64,000 bases of DNA from Parietaria judaica (GCA_954871525.1 OX940864.1:11650001-11714000), one strand, 5' to 3'; counted from the stretch's first letter, positions 27,772-41,598 are shown. Made by a program: numbers and translations. Notes: generated by a model from the sequence alone, not told the origin.

Positions 27772-29055
27772 ATTAATATAAGCAGTAAATAACTTCCCAT
27801 GACATAATGCTTACTATTTTTTCAACTTAGATATATAGCTCTATTTGTAACTTTTTTTTTATCGCATTGCAATTATAACCTTTATTACTATATAAGATTA
27901 TGGTTGTAATTAATATTTATAATATATTATTGATTTATATATATAAGAAAAACAATTTATGAAAAAACTTTTCAAATCAACCCATTGATTTTTCACCCGA
28001 TAACAATTTTTTGAATCGTGATTTAAATATGATTCCTAATTTTCTCATAGATTAAGAAGTTGTATTTTGAAGAAAAAACATGAACTGGAAAACGGTAAAT
28101 CGAGGTCCTATTAAAAATATAGAAAGCTGTAAAAGTTAAATCTTTTTAACCAGGAAATATTGATTTTTACCATTACAATATAGTAAAATTAGTTTATGAA
28201 ACTTTTACGGGTATATCAGTACCTAAGAACTTCAATATATCAGTTCCTGGTCCGGGTTTCGGCTCACCCTTAACCTCAAGTATTTGGCATATATATAATT
28301 ATATATTATTCAATTGTTTTTTTTAGTACTTAAATGTCTAGTAGTTGACGTACGAAACAGTAGTTGCGGCATAACTAATATAATAATTTTCGTGGTCAAA
28401 TTTATAGAACCTACCTATCTATTTGTGTGTGTGGGTGTGTGTATATATATATATATAATATGTTAGTTTGCTTTGCATCAATGTGTATCTAAATGTACGT
28501 AGAAATAAATCATCTTTATATAGCTGTCACAAGATAATATTGATATTGAGGGAGAAAAGTATGTACTTAGAAATATATTTTTCAAATTTATTTTCTAGAA
28601 ACATTATAGATGAATATGAGTTGTGTATTATATATAAAATTATTTGGATATCTTAGTGTGAGATTACGAAGTAAAAGATAGTGCTTTAAATTTTTTGATG
28701 CGAAATCATTTGTGTTCAACAGTACGGCATTGTCGAATTATTGTTGATCATTTACAAAATAAAAATTAAGTTTAATATATAGTCTCATATATGGTGTGTA
28801 CAGTTTCGTATGTCTCGTTAATACTTACACAACAAGAAAAACTGTAAATGGTATTTGTCACTATTTAAAGGATATTAGCGAGTAAATCCCTAAATAAGAA
28901 GATAAATACACATATTACCATTGGTAATATAAAATTATAAACATAAGATTTATAATCTTTCTTTTAACATTAAAAATTTGTAGGAAGGAGCTAAGTAAAA
29001 TACAAAAAGGTTTAACCCACTTTTACAGTGAAAAGTTAATTTGTGTGGATTAAAT
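27772..29055. other. Intergenic AT-rich stretch
   Basis: Nothing recognisable. Confidence 0.5.
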
Positions 29056-29514
29056 CAATGACGAAGTCAGGAATTCGATTTAGGTGAAGTCTTAAGTAAA
29101 AATATATATATATATATATATTTTGCACACATAATAATATTGTACCTTCTATTAAAAAAAATAATGTTACTTAGTACAAAATATAATGTCGTGTTTTTAT
29201 TTTTTGGAAGTATTGTATAATAGACTCATATCGGTAAAAAGTATTCGTATTTTCGCAGTATAAAAAAAAATAACATTAAAATGTAATATTCATCACAATA
29301 AAATATTTTCACCACTAATAAACATATAAATAATAAAAACAAGGCTAATAAAAAAACGAAATAAAAGTCAACCAAAATAGAACTTGTGTTTAATGAGTGG
29401 ATTGGATGAAATTTACCACTAAGTTGGTAATATTTTTTTATTTATTTTTAAATTCAATCTCAGGTTTGCTGCTTGCAGCTTAGGTATTCAGTGAGCTCTC
29501 AGTGACCGCCACTG
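29056..29514. mobile_element. Small non-autonomous hAT element
   Basis: 459 bp with ends CAATGACGAAGTCAGGA and CAGTGGCGGTCACTGAGA (inward). The TSD is GATTAAAT/GATTAGAT (29048-29055, 29515-29522; one mismatch). The first bases resemble the common plant hAT end CAGTGGCGGA. Confidence 0.65.
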
Positions 29515-29865
29515 GATTAGATATGTTGTCGTTCACTCAAAGTCATTTTCGTGAACATACGACGTTAAATGAATCCCATACATACCTTGTAGTTTCATAT
29601 TTGTAAAAATCGATTCTTGCTCGTACTGGATGAATTCCTTTTTAACCTTCTGGTCTTATCTAGTTTAAGTCGAATGAGTAGTTACTCATTTATTGTCTGT
29701 TTTTGTGACGGGTTCACTTGAAAATGTCCTTCGTCTTAAATAGAATATCATTTTGGATGTTTATGTATTTAATATTGAATATTCATGTCATGTTATCATG
29801 TGTGTAATTAATTATTACGAATAAATATTTATCGAAGTAGATTATTCAAAATACATGTCTGTAAA

Positions 29866-30152
29866 CAGTGGCGAAGCTACATGTGCACCAGTGAGTGTAT
29901 GTGCATACATTCACTTCAAACAAACAAACATAAAAAAAAACATTATCAGGATTTGATTCGACTCTTCTCATTTTTTCTCCCTTCTTGACTCGATAAATCT
30001 ATTTTATTATCATTCGAAAAGTAATATCATCTATTTATATGTCTAATAGTCGCTTTAAAGTAGTTGTTTATGATTTTTGTTTGTTTATGTATCTGAAAAA
30101 AATCGATTGAAATATGTTATAGACTTCACTTGAAATGAAAGTCTGGCTACTG
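29866..30152. mobile_element. Small non-autonomous hAT element
   Basis: 287 bp, starting CAGTGGCGAAGCTACA and ending (inward) CAGTAGCCAGAC. A perfect 8-bp TSD TCTGTAAA lies at 29858-29865 and 30153-30160. The inverted repeats are weak, but end type and duplication agree with hAT. Confidence 0.7.
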
Positions 30153-30160
30153 TCTGTAAA

Positions 30161-31386
30161 TTGAGTTATTAATGAAAAAAATCGTGTCGTGCTAAAATAT
30201 GTGCATGTAAGTGAATATGTATACTTATTGAAAACTATTGGTGATAAATATCGTAGCTTATTTATGCCTATAACCTAGTCGTCGTTTTCTAAAATATAAT
30301 ATCTACTAAAGCTAAAGATATTTGTTTGTTTGATTTTGTATAAAATATAAATTGTATCTTTACTATCTTATATGAATATATGTAGATGTCCTTTCATCAG
30401 GCCATAACATTCCAAGCTATCTAATATTTATTCAATTGATCGATTGATAAATCTGATTTCCCCTTAAAAATTGTACTATGATACGCAATAAAACAAAAAG
30501 TAGTAATGCAACGTTTAAAATGATATTCAAGATTAATTAAGTTTGATTGACCTAAGAGTAACTCTACTTTGCAAAAGTTATAGGTTCAAATTTCATAAAA
30601 CGTAAATGCGTGTTTATTTTATATATGTAAATTTGTCGAATAGTGTCACATATTCTTACACTGAATATATCTAGTAATGTGAGAGTGCATTGTAACCATG
30701 TCAACTAACCCATATTAAAAAACAATATTCAAGATTTTTTTTTTCAAATTACAAAAGTTGAAAATTACCTAATAATTAATATAAGTGCATTAAGTGATTT
30801 ATAGGTATATTGATAAGATTTTGTAAATTTATAAAATTAATTAATGATTCTGTTGATTGTATTTAAGAAGTCTATATATATATATATATCTCGATAATTG
30901 GTTGGTTTATCCTTGAGGCTTTTGTAAAATAATAGTATTTTACATTTTTTTATTATAAATATTAACTATTTAAGAATAAATTCAATAGAAAATAAAAATA
31001 TCATTTAAATTTAATTTTTCAAAGAGTTTCCGCCAAAAAATTTAACCTAGATAGATTTCATTTGAAATTTTAAAACCGATGCTTTTCGAAGGTTTCGGGA
31101 TTATTAAAACCTTGATTTAAATACATTGTTTAAATATTATATATAAATATATATATTTTTAGCTTTAACAAGATTCCATAAACTAAATCGATCATATAAT
31201 GTCGTTACTTGGATACATAGAGAAAATATCTATTTGACGTGATCCTATTGAAAGATAATTAATACAGAAAATATCTCTTTGTTTCCTTATCAAAATTGAT
31301 TTGGAAAAAGGCCTTACCATCTTTGGGATTGCTTTTGCCTCAAATTTCAATACTTTTGTTATTCAACAAAAATCAACTAGAGAAAC
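30161..31386. other. Intergenic AT-rich stretch
   Basis: Nothing recognisable apart from short AT runs (for example 30873-30888). Confidence 0.5.
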
Positions 31387-31948
31387 TAAGGGTGAACAAA
31401 TGGGTATTCGGTGTGGTTTTTCATAAATAATAGACTGAATATCGCATTTTGATATTTTAAAATAATAACCGAATGCCCTAATTTCAAAGATGGAAATTGC
31501 ATTTACCTTATAATCGGTATTCGGTGTTCGGTTGCGGTATTATCAATTTTTTGCCCGCATTTACCGCTTTTATATTAATATTCACATATATATAAACTGA
31601 CTACTAATATTACACATAAAATTACAACTAAATGCTAATATTATAAGATATTTCACATAAACAAATTACTAAATATTAATATTACACAATATTATACCGA
31701 GAGATTAGATAAGAAAAATCTTTTTGACGTGTTGATAGGTATGGTCAATAAAAGATAAAATATAATTTAAATTTAGTTAAAGCGATAAAACCAAGTAAGT
31801 GGTTGCGGTTTTTACACCTAATTCGGGTATTCGGTTTTTTCTCGGTATAATCGTTTTTAACCGCTTTAATAGCGGTTGCGGTTTAATCGGTATCGGTTTG
31901 ATCGGTTTTCAGTAAGAAATTTGGTTTACGGTTTTTTGTTCACCCTTA
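31387..31948. mobile_element. Non-autonomous hAT element with CGGTT subterminal repeats
   Basis: 562 bp with inverted ends TAAGGGTGAACAAA. The TSD is AGAGAAAC/AGAAAAAC (31379-31386, 31949-31956; one mismatch). Both ends are crowded with CGGTT/GCGGT and their complements, as in plant hATs beginning TAGGGGTGAGCA. No coding capacity. Confidence 0.8.
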
Positions 31949-32176
31949 AGAAAAACTTACTTATTTCTCTCCGAAACTCTTAAGGGATTGTTTAAAAGTA
32001 TTTTTCGAAAGTCTTTTAGGTTTTAAAAGATACTATGAGAATATTCTTTCAAAAACGTGACTGATTAACTTCTTAATAATATTTTATAAAAATTTCATTT
32101 TGATTTTTTTACACCACACAATAAACACAACTTTTAATTATTTTCATCTAATTTATTACTTTTATTGTGTCTCACT

Positions 32177-33051
32177 CAAGGTTTAAAATGTCGCTTGCCG
32201 ATGTCGTTTCGCATTTTCCGTTTTACGGACATATCGCTTGCAGATGGGTATGTCGATGGGCAAATGGTAAAAAAAGGGCATGCCGCATGCCGCATATACC
32301 GCATATACCGCATGGGCATACCGCATGCCGATGGGGTTTTCGATGGATATTTTGTAAAAAATATTTGAGTATTTAAGCAAGATATTTATATAGGTTCAAA
32401 ACTACATATTTAATAAATACAAGACATAATTGTATACAACAAAATACATTTGTAACTTAAATATGTAGGTGAAATGTATAATGTTAAGTCACTTTATTAG
32501 TTGAAGTGTATAATATTAAGTCAAATTATTATGTGAAGTGAATATGTATGTTAAGTGTGTAATATTAAGTGAATATGCATGTTAATTGTACATGTATGTT
32601 AGCAAATTTAATATTAGTTGAAGTGTATAATATTACATGAATGAATACATATATATATATATTAAGTGTATATGTATGTTAGGTGAAGTTAATATGTATA
32701 TTTGTATAATATTATTTGAAGTCTATAATATTAAGTTAAATTATTAGGTGAAGTGTATTTTAAGTGTGAATATGTGATATTAGCTATTGCGCAAGTATAA
32801 TTATTTTTGCCGAAAATTTAATAGGTATTTTTGCCAAAATCTACCAAAAGTTTAATTTTTAGCGAAATTCCATCCATTTTTCGCAGATTTAACACACAAA
32901 AGCGAAAAACGAAATTCCATCCACTTGCCCATGCGAAAAATGCGAAAAATAGTAAAAATCCAGCGAAACGACAGGGTTTTCGTTTCGCATACCTCCGAAA
33001 AACGAAAATCGGTCGAAATGTCGACCGATTTTCGCAAAATTTTACACCTTG
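32177..33051. mobile_element. Non-autonomous hAT-like element
   Basis: 875 bp with inverted ends CAAGGTTTAAAAT and CAAGGTGTAAAAT, and a perfect 8-bp TSD GTCTCACT (32169-32176, 33052-33059). The left part has short direct repeats of GCCGCATGCC/ATACCGCAT; the right part has AGCGAAA/TTTCGC motifs. It ends about 340 bp upstream of the SAP gene TATA box. Confidence 0.82.
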
Positions 33052-33393
33052 GTCTCACTGTTTATTACTTTTTTATTTTATTACTCTCTCACCAATTTTC
33101 CCTCTCTTCACTCACGCTTCTTCTTCATAATTTTCTCCTCTTCTACCGACGCAGTCGGCTCCTTCCTACAGCCGTCTTCGCCGGCGCCCAGCACCGATTG
33201 CGCGGGACACAATTTTCGCCTTTTCGAAAAATAATAGAAACCGTGACCGAAAGTTGAGAAACGAAAATGGCACAACCGTTAATATAGCGAGTCTGGAGGG
33301 CGGTTGCAGAATCGTCACCGACTCAGTGGAATGCGTCGCATTCCTTTTTTCGTTACAAAATAAAATAAAAAATAAAAAAGGAAAGTCTCTCCT

Positions 33394-33401
33394 TATAAAT
33401 A
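33394..33401 (+). promoter_or_regulatory. TATA box of the SAP gene
   Basis: TATAAATA, followed about 30-40 bp later by a CT-rich leader (33430-33535). Confidence 0.7.
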
Positions 33402-33429
33402 CGAACCCTCCTTTCTTCGCAACACTGTA

Positions 33430-34578
33430 ACATTGCTTTCTCTCTCCTCTCTCTTTCTCTCTCATTTCTTCGCGATTCTTCTTCGTTCTCTCTCTCTCGA
33501 TTATCGGAGGAGACGCAATTCTCTCATCGATCAGGGTAATAAGCAAACATGGAGGATTTCCATGGGGAATTTTTTTTGGGTGTATATATACTTTTGAATT
33601 TCTGGCTGTTTGGCTAAGCGTTTCTTGGATTTGTTGTTTGCAGATTCTCGAACCTTCTGGTTCGATTTCGCCAGGCTAAGATCGGACGGACCTTACAGGT
33701 GATGTTTTTTTTTTCGGTGGAGCTTGGTTCAACGATTTTTATTGTTTGTTTGTTTTGATGATGAAATCGTGTTACGTTTAAGGTTTGTGCTGAATATTTG
33801 TCGAGGTTTATTCGTTCGGAAATTGTTCGAGGCTGCGTGTTAGGGTTCTTAACATTCCTTGCTGTTTTGTCTGTGAATTTGGTTGATTGTGTTTGTGAGA
33901 ATCTATGAGCGCTTGGTTTCGTATGTGCTTTGATTTAGGCTGTAAATTTCGATTATTTTGTGTTTGAGCTTCAGAATCGGTCATCTATCTAGTTTATGAA
34001 TCATGGTGTCTTCTTTGTACCTGATTTATATAATGTTTATACACAGCTATGCGCTTCGTTGTATATATACGCACTGGCTTGATGAATTAGCTTTGTGAAA
34101 GTTAGGAGCCACTTAGGCGATGTTCTTCGTGATTTATTGGTTATGTTTTTTACGGAATCGTTTTATTTTTCTTCGCCAGTCTACCTGAAGTTTGAATTGG
34201 TATTGTTTAACCTTACTCGAGGTGAAAGTTTTGGGTGATTCTTATATGTGCCCCTCGTTTTTTAGCGTTGGTTGCTGATGCGCTCCGTAATTTTTTTAAT
34301 TTTAATTTTATGTTTAGCTTCGATCCGCTTCAACTTTTGTTTCTAAATCTCCCCAATTATGATTAAATTTGTTTTGAAATACCTTGATGAAGGGTAAAAT
34401 TCTTATGTTAAGAATGGGCATCTGCACAAAACTGATGCATATCATCACTATTCGTTTTCTTTGTTATCTTTAATTAACAAATTTGTTAAATAATCAGAGA
34501 CTATTATCATAATCATCATTCTATCTAATTTTGAAATTTGAATGTTTGTATGTTTTCAATTTACAGGCTTTCGAAGTA
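33430..34578 (+). other. 5' UTR of the SAP gene with two introns
   Basis: Non-coding exon 1 ends at 33535 (donor GTAATA). Exon 2 is 33644-33698 (acceptor TTTGCAG, donor GTGATG). The coding exon starts at 34567 after TTTACAG. The second intron is 868 bp. Leader introns are common in plant A20/AN1 genes and often raise expression. The transcription start is inferred from the TATA box. Confidence 0.7.
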
Positions 34579-35088
34579 ATGGACTCGCACGACGAAATGG
34601 GATGCCAAGCTCTCGACTGTGCAACCCTCTGCATCAACAACTGCGGCTTCTTTGGAGGGGCGGCGACTATGAATATGTGCTCCCGATGCTATAAAGACGC
34701 GCAGCTAAAGCAGGAGCAGGAGAAACTCGCTGCATCGTCCCTCGAATGCGTTGTCAACAGAGTCGAGCCTGATCTCAAGACACGAGAAGTAGAACCCAAA
34801 GCTGTGGTAACTGAGCCACTCTCCGTCAACGATTCATCATCGAGCAAGGTCTCTGAAGACGCTAAATCAGTTTCCGCACCTGCCCCGGCTCCGGGCCCCG
34901 CCAGATGTGCCGCTTGCCGAAAGCGGGTCGGCCTGGCCGGGTTCAAGTGCAAGTGCGGTCACCTCTTCTGTGCGGGCCACCGGTTCTCGGACAAGCATGA
35001 TTGCGGGTTCGATTACCGAGCCGCCGGCCGCGACGCCATTGCGAAGGCGAACCCGGTGGTCAAGGCGGAGAAGCTCGATAAGATCTAA
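34579..35088 (+). CDS. SAP: Stress-associated protein with A20 and AN1 zinc fingers
   Basis: A complete 169-residue protein in a single coding exon. The N-terminal A20 finger (about residues 14-40) has cysteines 18, 22, 34 and 37 in the context [10 protein letters not shown]...[11 protein letters not shown] middle linker rich in Ser, Pro and Ala (about 55-105) precedes the C-terminal AN1 finger (about 108-150; [26 protein letters not shown]). All expected metal ligands are present. The last residues [14 protein letters not shown] are typical of plant SAPs. By family knowledge these proteins bind ubiquitin, may act as E3 ligases or redox sensors, and are induced by cold, salt and drought. The start codon is the first ATG of the coding exon and gives the standard family N-terminus ([11 protein letters not shown]). 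The member number cannot be assigned by eye. Confidence 0.95.
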   Translation: MDSHDEMGCQALDCATLCINNCGFFGGAATMNMCSRCYKDAQLKQEQEKLAASSLECVVNRVEPDLKTREVEPKAVVTEPLSVNDSSSSKVSEDAKSVSAPAPAPGPARCAACRKRVGLAGFKCKCGHLFCAGHRFSDKHDCGFDYRAAGRDAIAKANPVVKAEKLDKI

Positions 35089-36396
35089 GTGAATTGTCTC
35101 AAGCGTCAAGTACAACAGTGCTTTTTCTTCTTCTTCTCTTCATATCCGTATGGTTTGATGTTAGGAACAGCGGCTCCGCCGCGGTTAGGTGTCCAAATGC
35201 TTATCTCATTATTCTTAGGACGTCTCGAGATTGGAATGCACGTTAGTTAGATTTCGAACATTTCTTTGCTTGTTTGGCCCGTGTGTACGACCCGTTTGTG
35301 CTGTTTGATGAATTATTGGGTAGTAGTGTTATTTTGTTGGTATGCATCTATATCACTATGGACTATGTTTCAAACTCGGGCGGATAAAGTCGTCAAGTGG
35401 TAAATGCGGTTTACCGAGTACCGAATCTTACATCAATCTGGTTGCTTTTTGCGTGCTCTGTTTTTCTTTCTATTGCAGCCGATCCCTTTTTGTCTTAGGA
35501 AATAGCGCAAGTGCTTTCCGAGGTCGGTCACGGGCAGACCGGATCCGGAGATTGTGTGAAGAAGGTAATTGTGTGATGGAAAGTGGTTGCTCATGCGTGG
35601 TGTTATGGTTTTGGTTGATAATGACATGGTTGTGAAATAGCTAGGTGATGATAATCTGTGGGTTTGAATTCGTGTCATTTTAAACCTTGGTGCACGTGAA
35701 AGAGGTTACGAATCTATGGGCCTTTTTGAAATGAAAAGTACAATATGGGTTGTGATGTTGAACCGTAATTTCTAGATAGATTTGTGGTCAAAGGGAAGAA
35801 CCTATTTATCCGTGTCACTTGTTGGAACATGATGGGTGTAAATGTGATTTTATTTTTTGAATATTAATCGGCTGGGGTATCGTATTTGGTCCGGTCCGGT
35901 TCTCGTTTTAAAAGAAATGGTCCAGTCTTTTTTTTTTAATTCCGTACTTCGAAACATGCCTTGAATTGGAAAGAATGCGGTCTGGACTCTGGTCTCGTTT
36001 TTTTTTTTTTTTTTTTATATATATTTAAAATACCATACTTCGAAAACAAGCTTGATTCGGAAAGAATGAGGCTTGACCCCTCAACTTTACTCGAAAATCC
36101 GGGACTGGGATAGAGGAAGAAGAACAAGAACCCAGTACTTGGTCATTTCTTCTATTTACTTGAATTTCTGGTCATGAAAATCCGGACTGCTTCTATTTAA
36201 CGTAAGATAGCTATTTTGCCGTGGTATTATAATCTGATCTCATCCTGAAATTAGTATATTTATTGCCTTGGAATATAATAACAACAATAATAATAATCTA
36301 TGATTAAATTCTATCTTTCTTTTAAATGAGACCATTCATTTCATACATTTAATATCGTATGATCCACCCACACACTACTTCTGTCGTTTGTTGCTC

Positions 36397-36397
<1 letters not shown>

Positions 36398-36474
<77 letters not shown>
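36398..36474. repeat. ATT microsatellite, about 25 units
   Basis: Uninterrupted ATT repeat. It produces a spurious poly-asparagine reading frame on the minus strand. Confidence 0.95.
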
Positions 36475-37991
36475 GTCGCATAACGCTACACTTTTGGGTG
36501 ATTTGAATTATGTATTTTCTCTCATACATACCTAACGTTTGTGGGTCGGTCGTCTCTCTTCAATATGTTATATGCCTGAATTTCAAATATGCAGTTATGA
36601 CTTTAAAATGGCGATAGGTCGAGTTTTGGTGGGTTTTGTGGTTTATTTTATTATTTTGGTTTCTTAGTAAACGAAAAATATTCTTGCATGTTAGCAGGTT
36701 TTATTTTCAAGTCTCAAGATTATTGTAAAAGGGGATCGTGTTCATTGATTTTTGTTTGTTGCTATGTGTAGGATTAAAATTTCGGTAATGGTTTTTCTTA
36801 TTCTGTGAAAATGAAATTGGAATTTTTGTTCAAAAGAGTTTAAGAAAGTCGTGTTTATATTTAGTTTGTTGGATAACAAAATTACAAATTTAAATTTTTT
36901 GGAGTTGACGATTTGTTTTTATTTATTTTGAGACGAGCTTGAGAAGAAAAATGATAAATTTTTCTCTCTCCACAAACATTAAGGTAAAAATATAATCGAT
37001 AAGAAGAAAGTCAATAAGCAAAATGAATGAAAAAGTGCCCACAATTCGCACCGTTTTGCCTATCTTTCTTCAATTCAATTAAGTGATTATTTGATTATAC
37101 AAACCCTTTCCTTTCTCTCCATAATATATTTCACTCATTTAAATTCATGCCTTTTATATATAGACAAATTACCGAGTTACTTTTTTTTTTTTGGACTTAG
37201 GTGCTCTATTTTCTAGGAAACTTTTATATTCACATTATTTAAAAATAAATACAATAGTCCTTGAATTTTGAATGATAGTGGACTTCTTTCTCCAAAATTT
37301 TGTTTTTAACAATAACATTTCCTTTATCGTTCCATCTCAATTGAAAATGACACTGAGCTCTCTGCTTTAAAAAAAATACAATTTTTTTATACTAATTTGA
37401 GTATATTTTTATTATTTCAATTGTTGAGAGTTTTATCATATTTTGGTTTTTAGATTATTGAATTTATTCTATAATAAATTTTTTTTTATTTTATATTGAT
37501 CTTGTTCAGTAATTAATTGATGAAATATCTTTAAATAATTACATATTGCGCATAAATAATAAAACGTGCCTGGAGTAATATGCAAAATTTACCAAAGTAT
37601 ACGGATAAAAAATGAATTATATAGGCAAACTAATTCAACATGCAAATTTCCGGGAGCGTTACTACCAATTCTTAAAAATTATCTTTTTATGACATTTCTC
37701 TCTCTCCTTGGATGCTTAATGACTCGTAAGCTTCGACATCTTTCTTGCTTTGTGATTTAGGTCTTTTATTTCATGGACATGATTATTTTATGGACGTGTC
37801 TCACAAAACCCTTTCCAAGAAACGAGTGAGACATGAAATATGTTAAAGATTTTGTACCGTTTGAAGCATAATATTCTAGCTTAGGGAAGGTTGACTTGTT
37901 GCTTTCCAATAAACAAACGAACAAAATTTAAGTGTAAGAATTTTCTAACTTGTATAATGTGCAGGCTCGTCTATAGTCATTTTCATCAATA

Positions 37992-37995
<4 letters not shown>

Positions 37996-38048
<53 letters not shown>
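37996..38048. repeat. AT dinucleotide repeat, about 26 units
   Basis: Uninterrupted TA run. Confidence 0.95.
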
Positions 38049-38051
<3 letters not shown>

Positions 38052-39454
38052 TACTAGTTGTTAGGTCGTTGTTTTCAAGGATCAAGCTGGGACAAAAAAT
38101 TAGCTGAAGCATGCATGACTTTTGTGAATCTCCTTAATCCTTATAGTAATTCGTTTGTTTTCAAAAGTTGAAAAAAAAAAGTATTGAATAATTTAAAAAC
38201 AAAAAGTTGTATATCTATCCATTTTCGGCTCCTCCCTTTTTAAAATGATTATAACACACCATAAATTTTATATTTTACTTGATATCTTTACATAGGAAGG
38301 GTTATTAAACATATAATTTGTATCTTTTTATATAAAGTTCTTGATTTTGTATTTTTATTTTTATAAACCTCGTGAATGCATTTCTATCCTTAGTAATATC
38401 CCTTCATTTTACATGTATGTGCAGTAAAATATATAATAATGTGGACATATATATCTATTGGTATACAAGTTATAGTTTGTGTTTTTTCTTATCAGTAATA
38501 CTATAGTAACAATTAATCATATTTTCTAAGTCACCACATGCATAAATATTATGACATATAACTAATACATTCATGAAACTCATTACTTTATAAGCAGAAT
38601 TATTAGCTATTATTTCTTTGTCACTGTTAATTTTTGACCGACAAATCTTTCAACCAGTTTTTTCGGATCTCGTCTCTCATCATTTTTCTGTCACTCTTAG
38701 TTTATAGCTCTTTATTTTCATTAAAAATAACAAACTAATTTTTATAAAAATATACTTTCTTATTTATAAATCAGTTAAAACTTAAAATATACTTTCAAAA
38801 CTAAAACTAAAAAATCACTTTAACTATACTTTCTAGTTTCTAGTAATTACTTTTTGCTTCAAAATATACTTATCGCTTGAAATAAAGTATAATTTCCGTT
38901 GTTTTTTTTTTAAAAAAAAAAGTAAATTCGAAGGTAAATTTACAGCAAAAGTTATTGAATTCATCTGTTTTTTTTACAAATAAATCTCTAAATTTATTTT
39001 ATGCGGCGAAAATCACTAACGTCATACTTTTGTTGCAAATACACTCTTGCAATGTTTAATGCCACATTATTTGCTATTTTATTATTTATGCTTACATGTC
39101 ATATGTGTGTTTCTCTCAGCAATGCAACAGGAGAGCATCGTCGTCATTGCCGTCCTCCTCACCGTGGTCTACAGCCCATAGTAGCTCCTTTCGCCGGAAT
39201 GCGTTGGAGTACGGGCAGTAGAGCGTATTCCTAATAGTGACTTATTTGTAAGAAACTAATGAGTTTGATGACTTTCGTCGCAAATTCTTCATTAAATTGA
39301 AATTAAAAAGTTATAAAATAAAAATAGCATAATCTCTAAAAGCACACAAGTAAATTAATAATGGTAAAAACGAAGTTGTGCCAATATTGTAATGGCTTTA
39401 TTCACATTTGTAATCAAAGTTGCAATAAGAACCCAAAAAGTAACAAAAACAGTC

Positions 39455-39456
<2 letters not shown>

Positions 39457-39522
<66 letters not shown>
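39457..39522. repeat. AAT microsatellite, about 22 units
   Basis: Uninterrupted AAT run ending 17 bp before the solo LTR. It yields a spurious poly-isoleucine frame. Confidence 0.95.
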
Positions 39523-39539
39523 GAGTTGTTCTTGAACAC

Positions 39540-40812
39540 TGTTGTGGATTTTCTACGCAAGTATACGTATCGAAAACAAGTAATATAATGATAAGAAAAT
39601 TCGATCCTACGGAGAATTGTTACTATTATTATTGCTAAGTACTAGTCTTTTATCACCTTAATTTTATCTAAACAAACAAATTTAAAATACGATCAATTAA
39701 ATAACTAATGGAAAATAAATACTAAAAATGAAAGCTTTGGACAAATAGAGAAATATAAGATCACAATCATTCATCAACACTTCACTCGATTATTCATATC
39801 ATTCCTATGATAATTAAATTGCTATAAGTTGTTAACCAAGACCCTTAATGCATCAAATAGAACTCTTCCGATATTCAATTCGAGTTATCTTTCTTAACTA
39901 ATCCACTCTATTCCTATGTGAATCAAATTATGAACGATTCACATGCGTTTTTAACGGGTTACACATGTTACATATATATATTCACATCCTATATAAACTC
40001 AAGATTTCCATCATAGATCATGTGTCATTCTATCTACGGCTAAACACAAATTTCCTTTTTCCAAAGTTCCTAGGGTTTACCAAATAAATTTAATTGGTGA
40101 TCAAGCAATTGAAAACATGAAGAAAATGATAGAATAAACAAACTTAAGAAATTGTCATATTAATCAAAGAAACGATAATCCAAATCAAGCTACATGTGAG
40201 TTTCGATTGCAGTCCTATGAACGGTTTAACTCATGATGAATCTAGAGCATAAACAAATCACAAAAATAGACATAATGGAGAAAGAAATTCAGCAAAAGAA
40301 AGTGATACAGATGGAGAGAATCTCTCGGAATTCTTCGTCTCCACCGTTCTTCTTCGCAAAACTCGATCTCCAGTGGCGTTCTTCGCATTTCCAAGCCTCT
40401 TGTGATGTTTTTCTCTCCCAAAAGTCGTCACTTAATCCCTCTTCATGATCCCTTTAAATAGTCTCCTCATTAGGTTAAGATTAGGCTAAAAATAACCTAA
40501 TTCGCGAAACAGTGGTGCTGGGGCACGGGAAATTTTGTGCCACGACACAGTGTGAATTATGGGGTTCTTGCTGGGGCACAGAAAGTGTGTGCCGCGGCAC
40601 CAAGCTACTGCCTGAGATTTCTAATTTCGGATTTTAGGCATGTAAAACTTTGTCCTAATGACTCTATTCATTTTGATCTTTAATCAAATTGCAATCCACT
40701 CATGTAACTCCTGAAATAAACAAAAAACACTAAAAGAAACACATTAAATGGCTATTGGATAAACGAAACTCTAATTAAAAGTACTCGATTATCGGTATAA
40801 ATCGACTCATCA
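39540..40812 (-). mobile_element. Solo LTR, 1273 bp
   Basis: Begins TGTTGTGG and ends ACTCATCA on the plus strand, flanked on both sides by AACAC (39535-39539, 40813-40817). This is the 5-bp duplication and TG...CA structure of an LTR. There is no second LTR, primer site or coding region within it. Read on the minus strand it starts TGATGAGTCGATTTATACC, which resembles LTR starts of some plant Ty3/Gypsy families; orientation is inferred from that. It contains a TTTAAATA box-like motif in minus orientation (about 40453-40460). Confidence 0.8.
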
Positions 40813-41498
40813 AACACTTTGAGAAAGAAAAAAAATCAAAGATCTCTTCATCTCTTGATGGTTATGTCACCTATAACAGATAAGAGTTTGACTTAATCTA
40901 AATAAGTTTTATCATTCAACATATATTCCAAAGAAAATAAAAAAAGGTAACAATGATATATAGTCTACAAATTTTAGTTATTTTTCCAAGTTCTACAAAA
41001 AAGATATATGTAGATAGAACGAGAAGTATCATTTTAATTAGACATTAATTTGATTTGATTTTACTCTAATTATATGTATTTTATTTTGAATTTTTGTAAG
41101 TACATTAGATTATTTGTTATTTATATAGCACAAGTGTCATTCATTTTGTAATTATGATTTTTTTTGCCATATAGATGATAAATTTATTAAATTTGAGATA
41201 AAATAACGAGACCAACCGCTCTAAATTTTAGCATCTAACTAGCTATATATATGTTTGTTTGTTTGCTTGGCTTGGCCACGCTGCAATGTGCGTGACAGCC
41301 TTGCCTAACTATTCAACTTTGCCTTGAATTTTTATTTTATTTTATTTTTTAAATTACTTTCATCATGAAATTATATGTTTCACCAACATTTTTATCAACT
41401 TTACAATCATAGTTTTAGTAAATGGAGTTTAGAACTAACAAACTTTATCATCATGAATAATAATCATGCATAGTTGAAAAACATGCAAAGTCACCTAC

Positions 41499-41598
<100 letters not shown>

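Larger units (their letters stand above)
35089..39539. other. SAP 3' region and long gene-free stretch
   Basis: The first few hundred bases should be the SAP 3' UTR. Beyond it are microsatellites at 36398-36474, 37996-38048 and 39457-39522 and otherwise AT-rich DNA without supported genes. Confidence 0.5.

Noticed and set aside
32165..33257. Several overlapping frames on both strands
   Set aside because: They lie in the hAT-like element 32177-33051 and the SAP promoter and reflect short repeats, not genes.
36341..36529. Frame with about 20 Asn in a row
   Set aside because: Produced entirely by the ATT microsatellite at 36398-36474.
39001..39234. 77-codon frame with a hydrophobic stretch
   Set aside because: No promoter, family similarity or composition shift except a short GC-rich end; treated as chance.
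39361..39588. Frame with a long Ile run
   Set aside because: Translation of the AAT microsatellite; no coding context.
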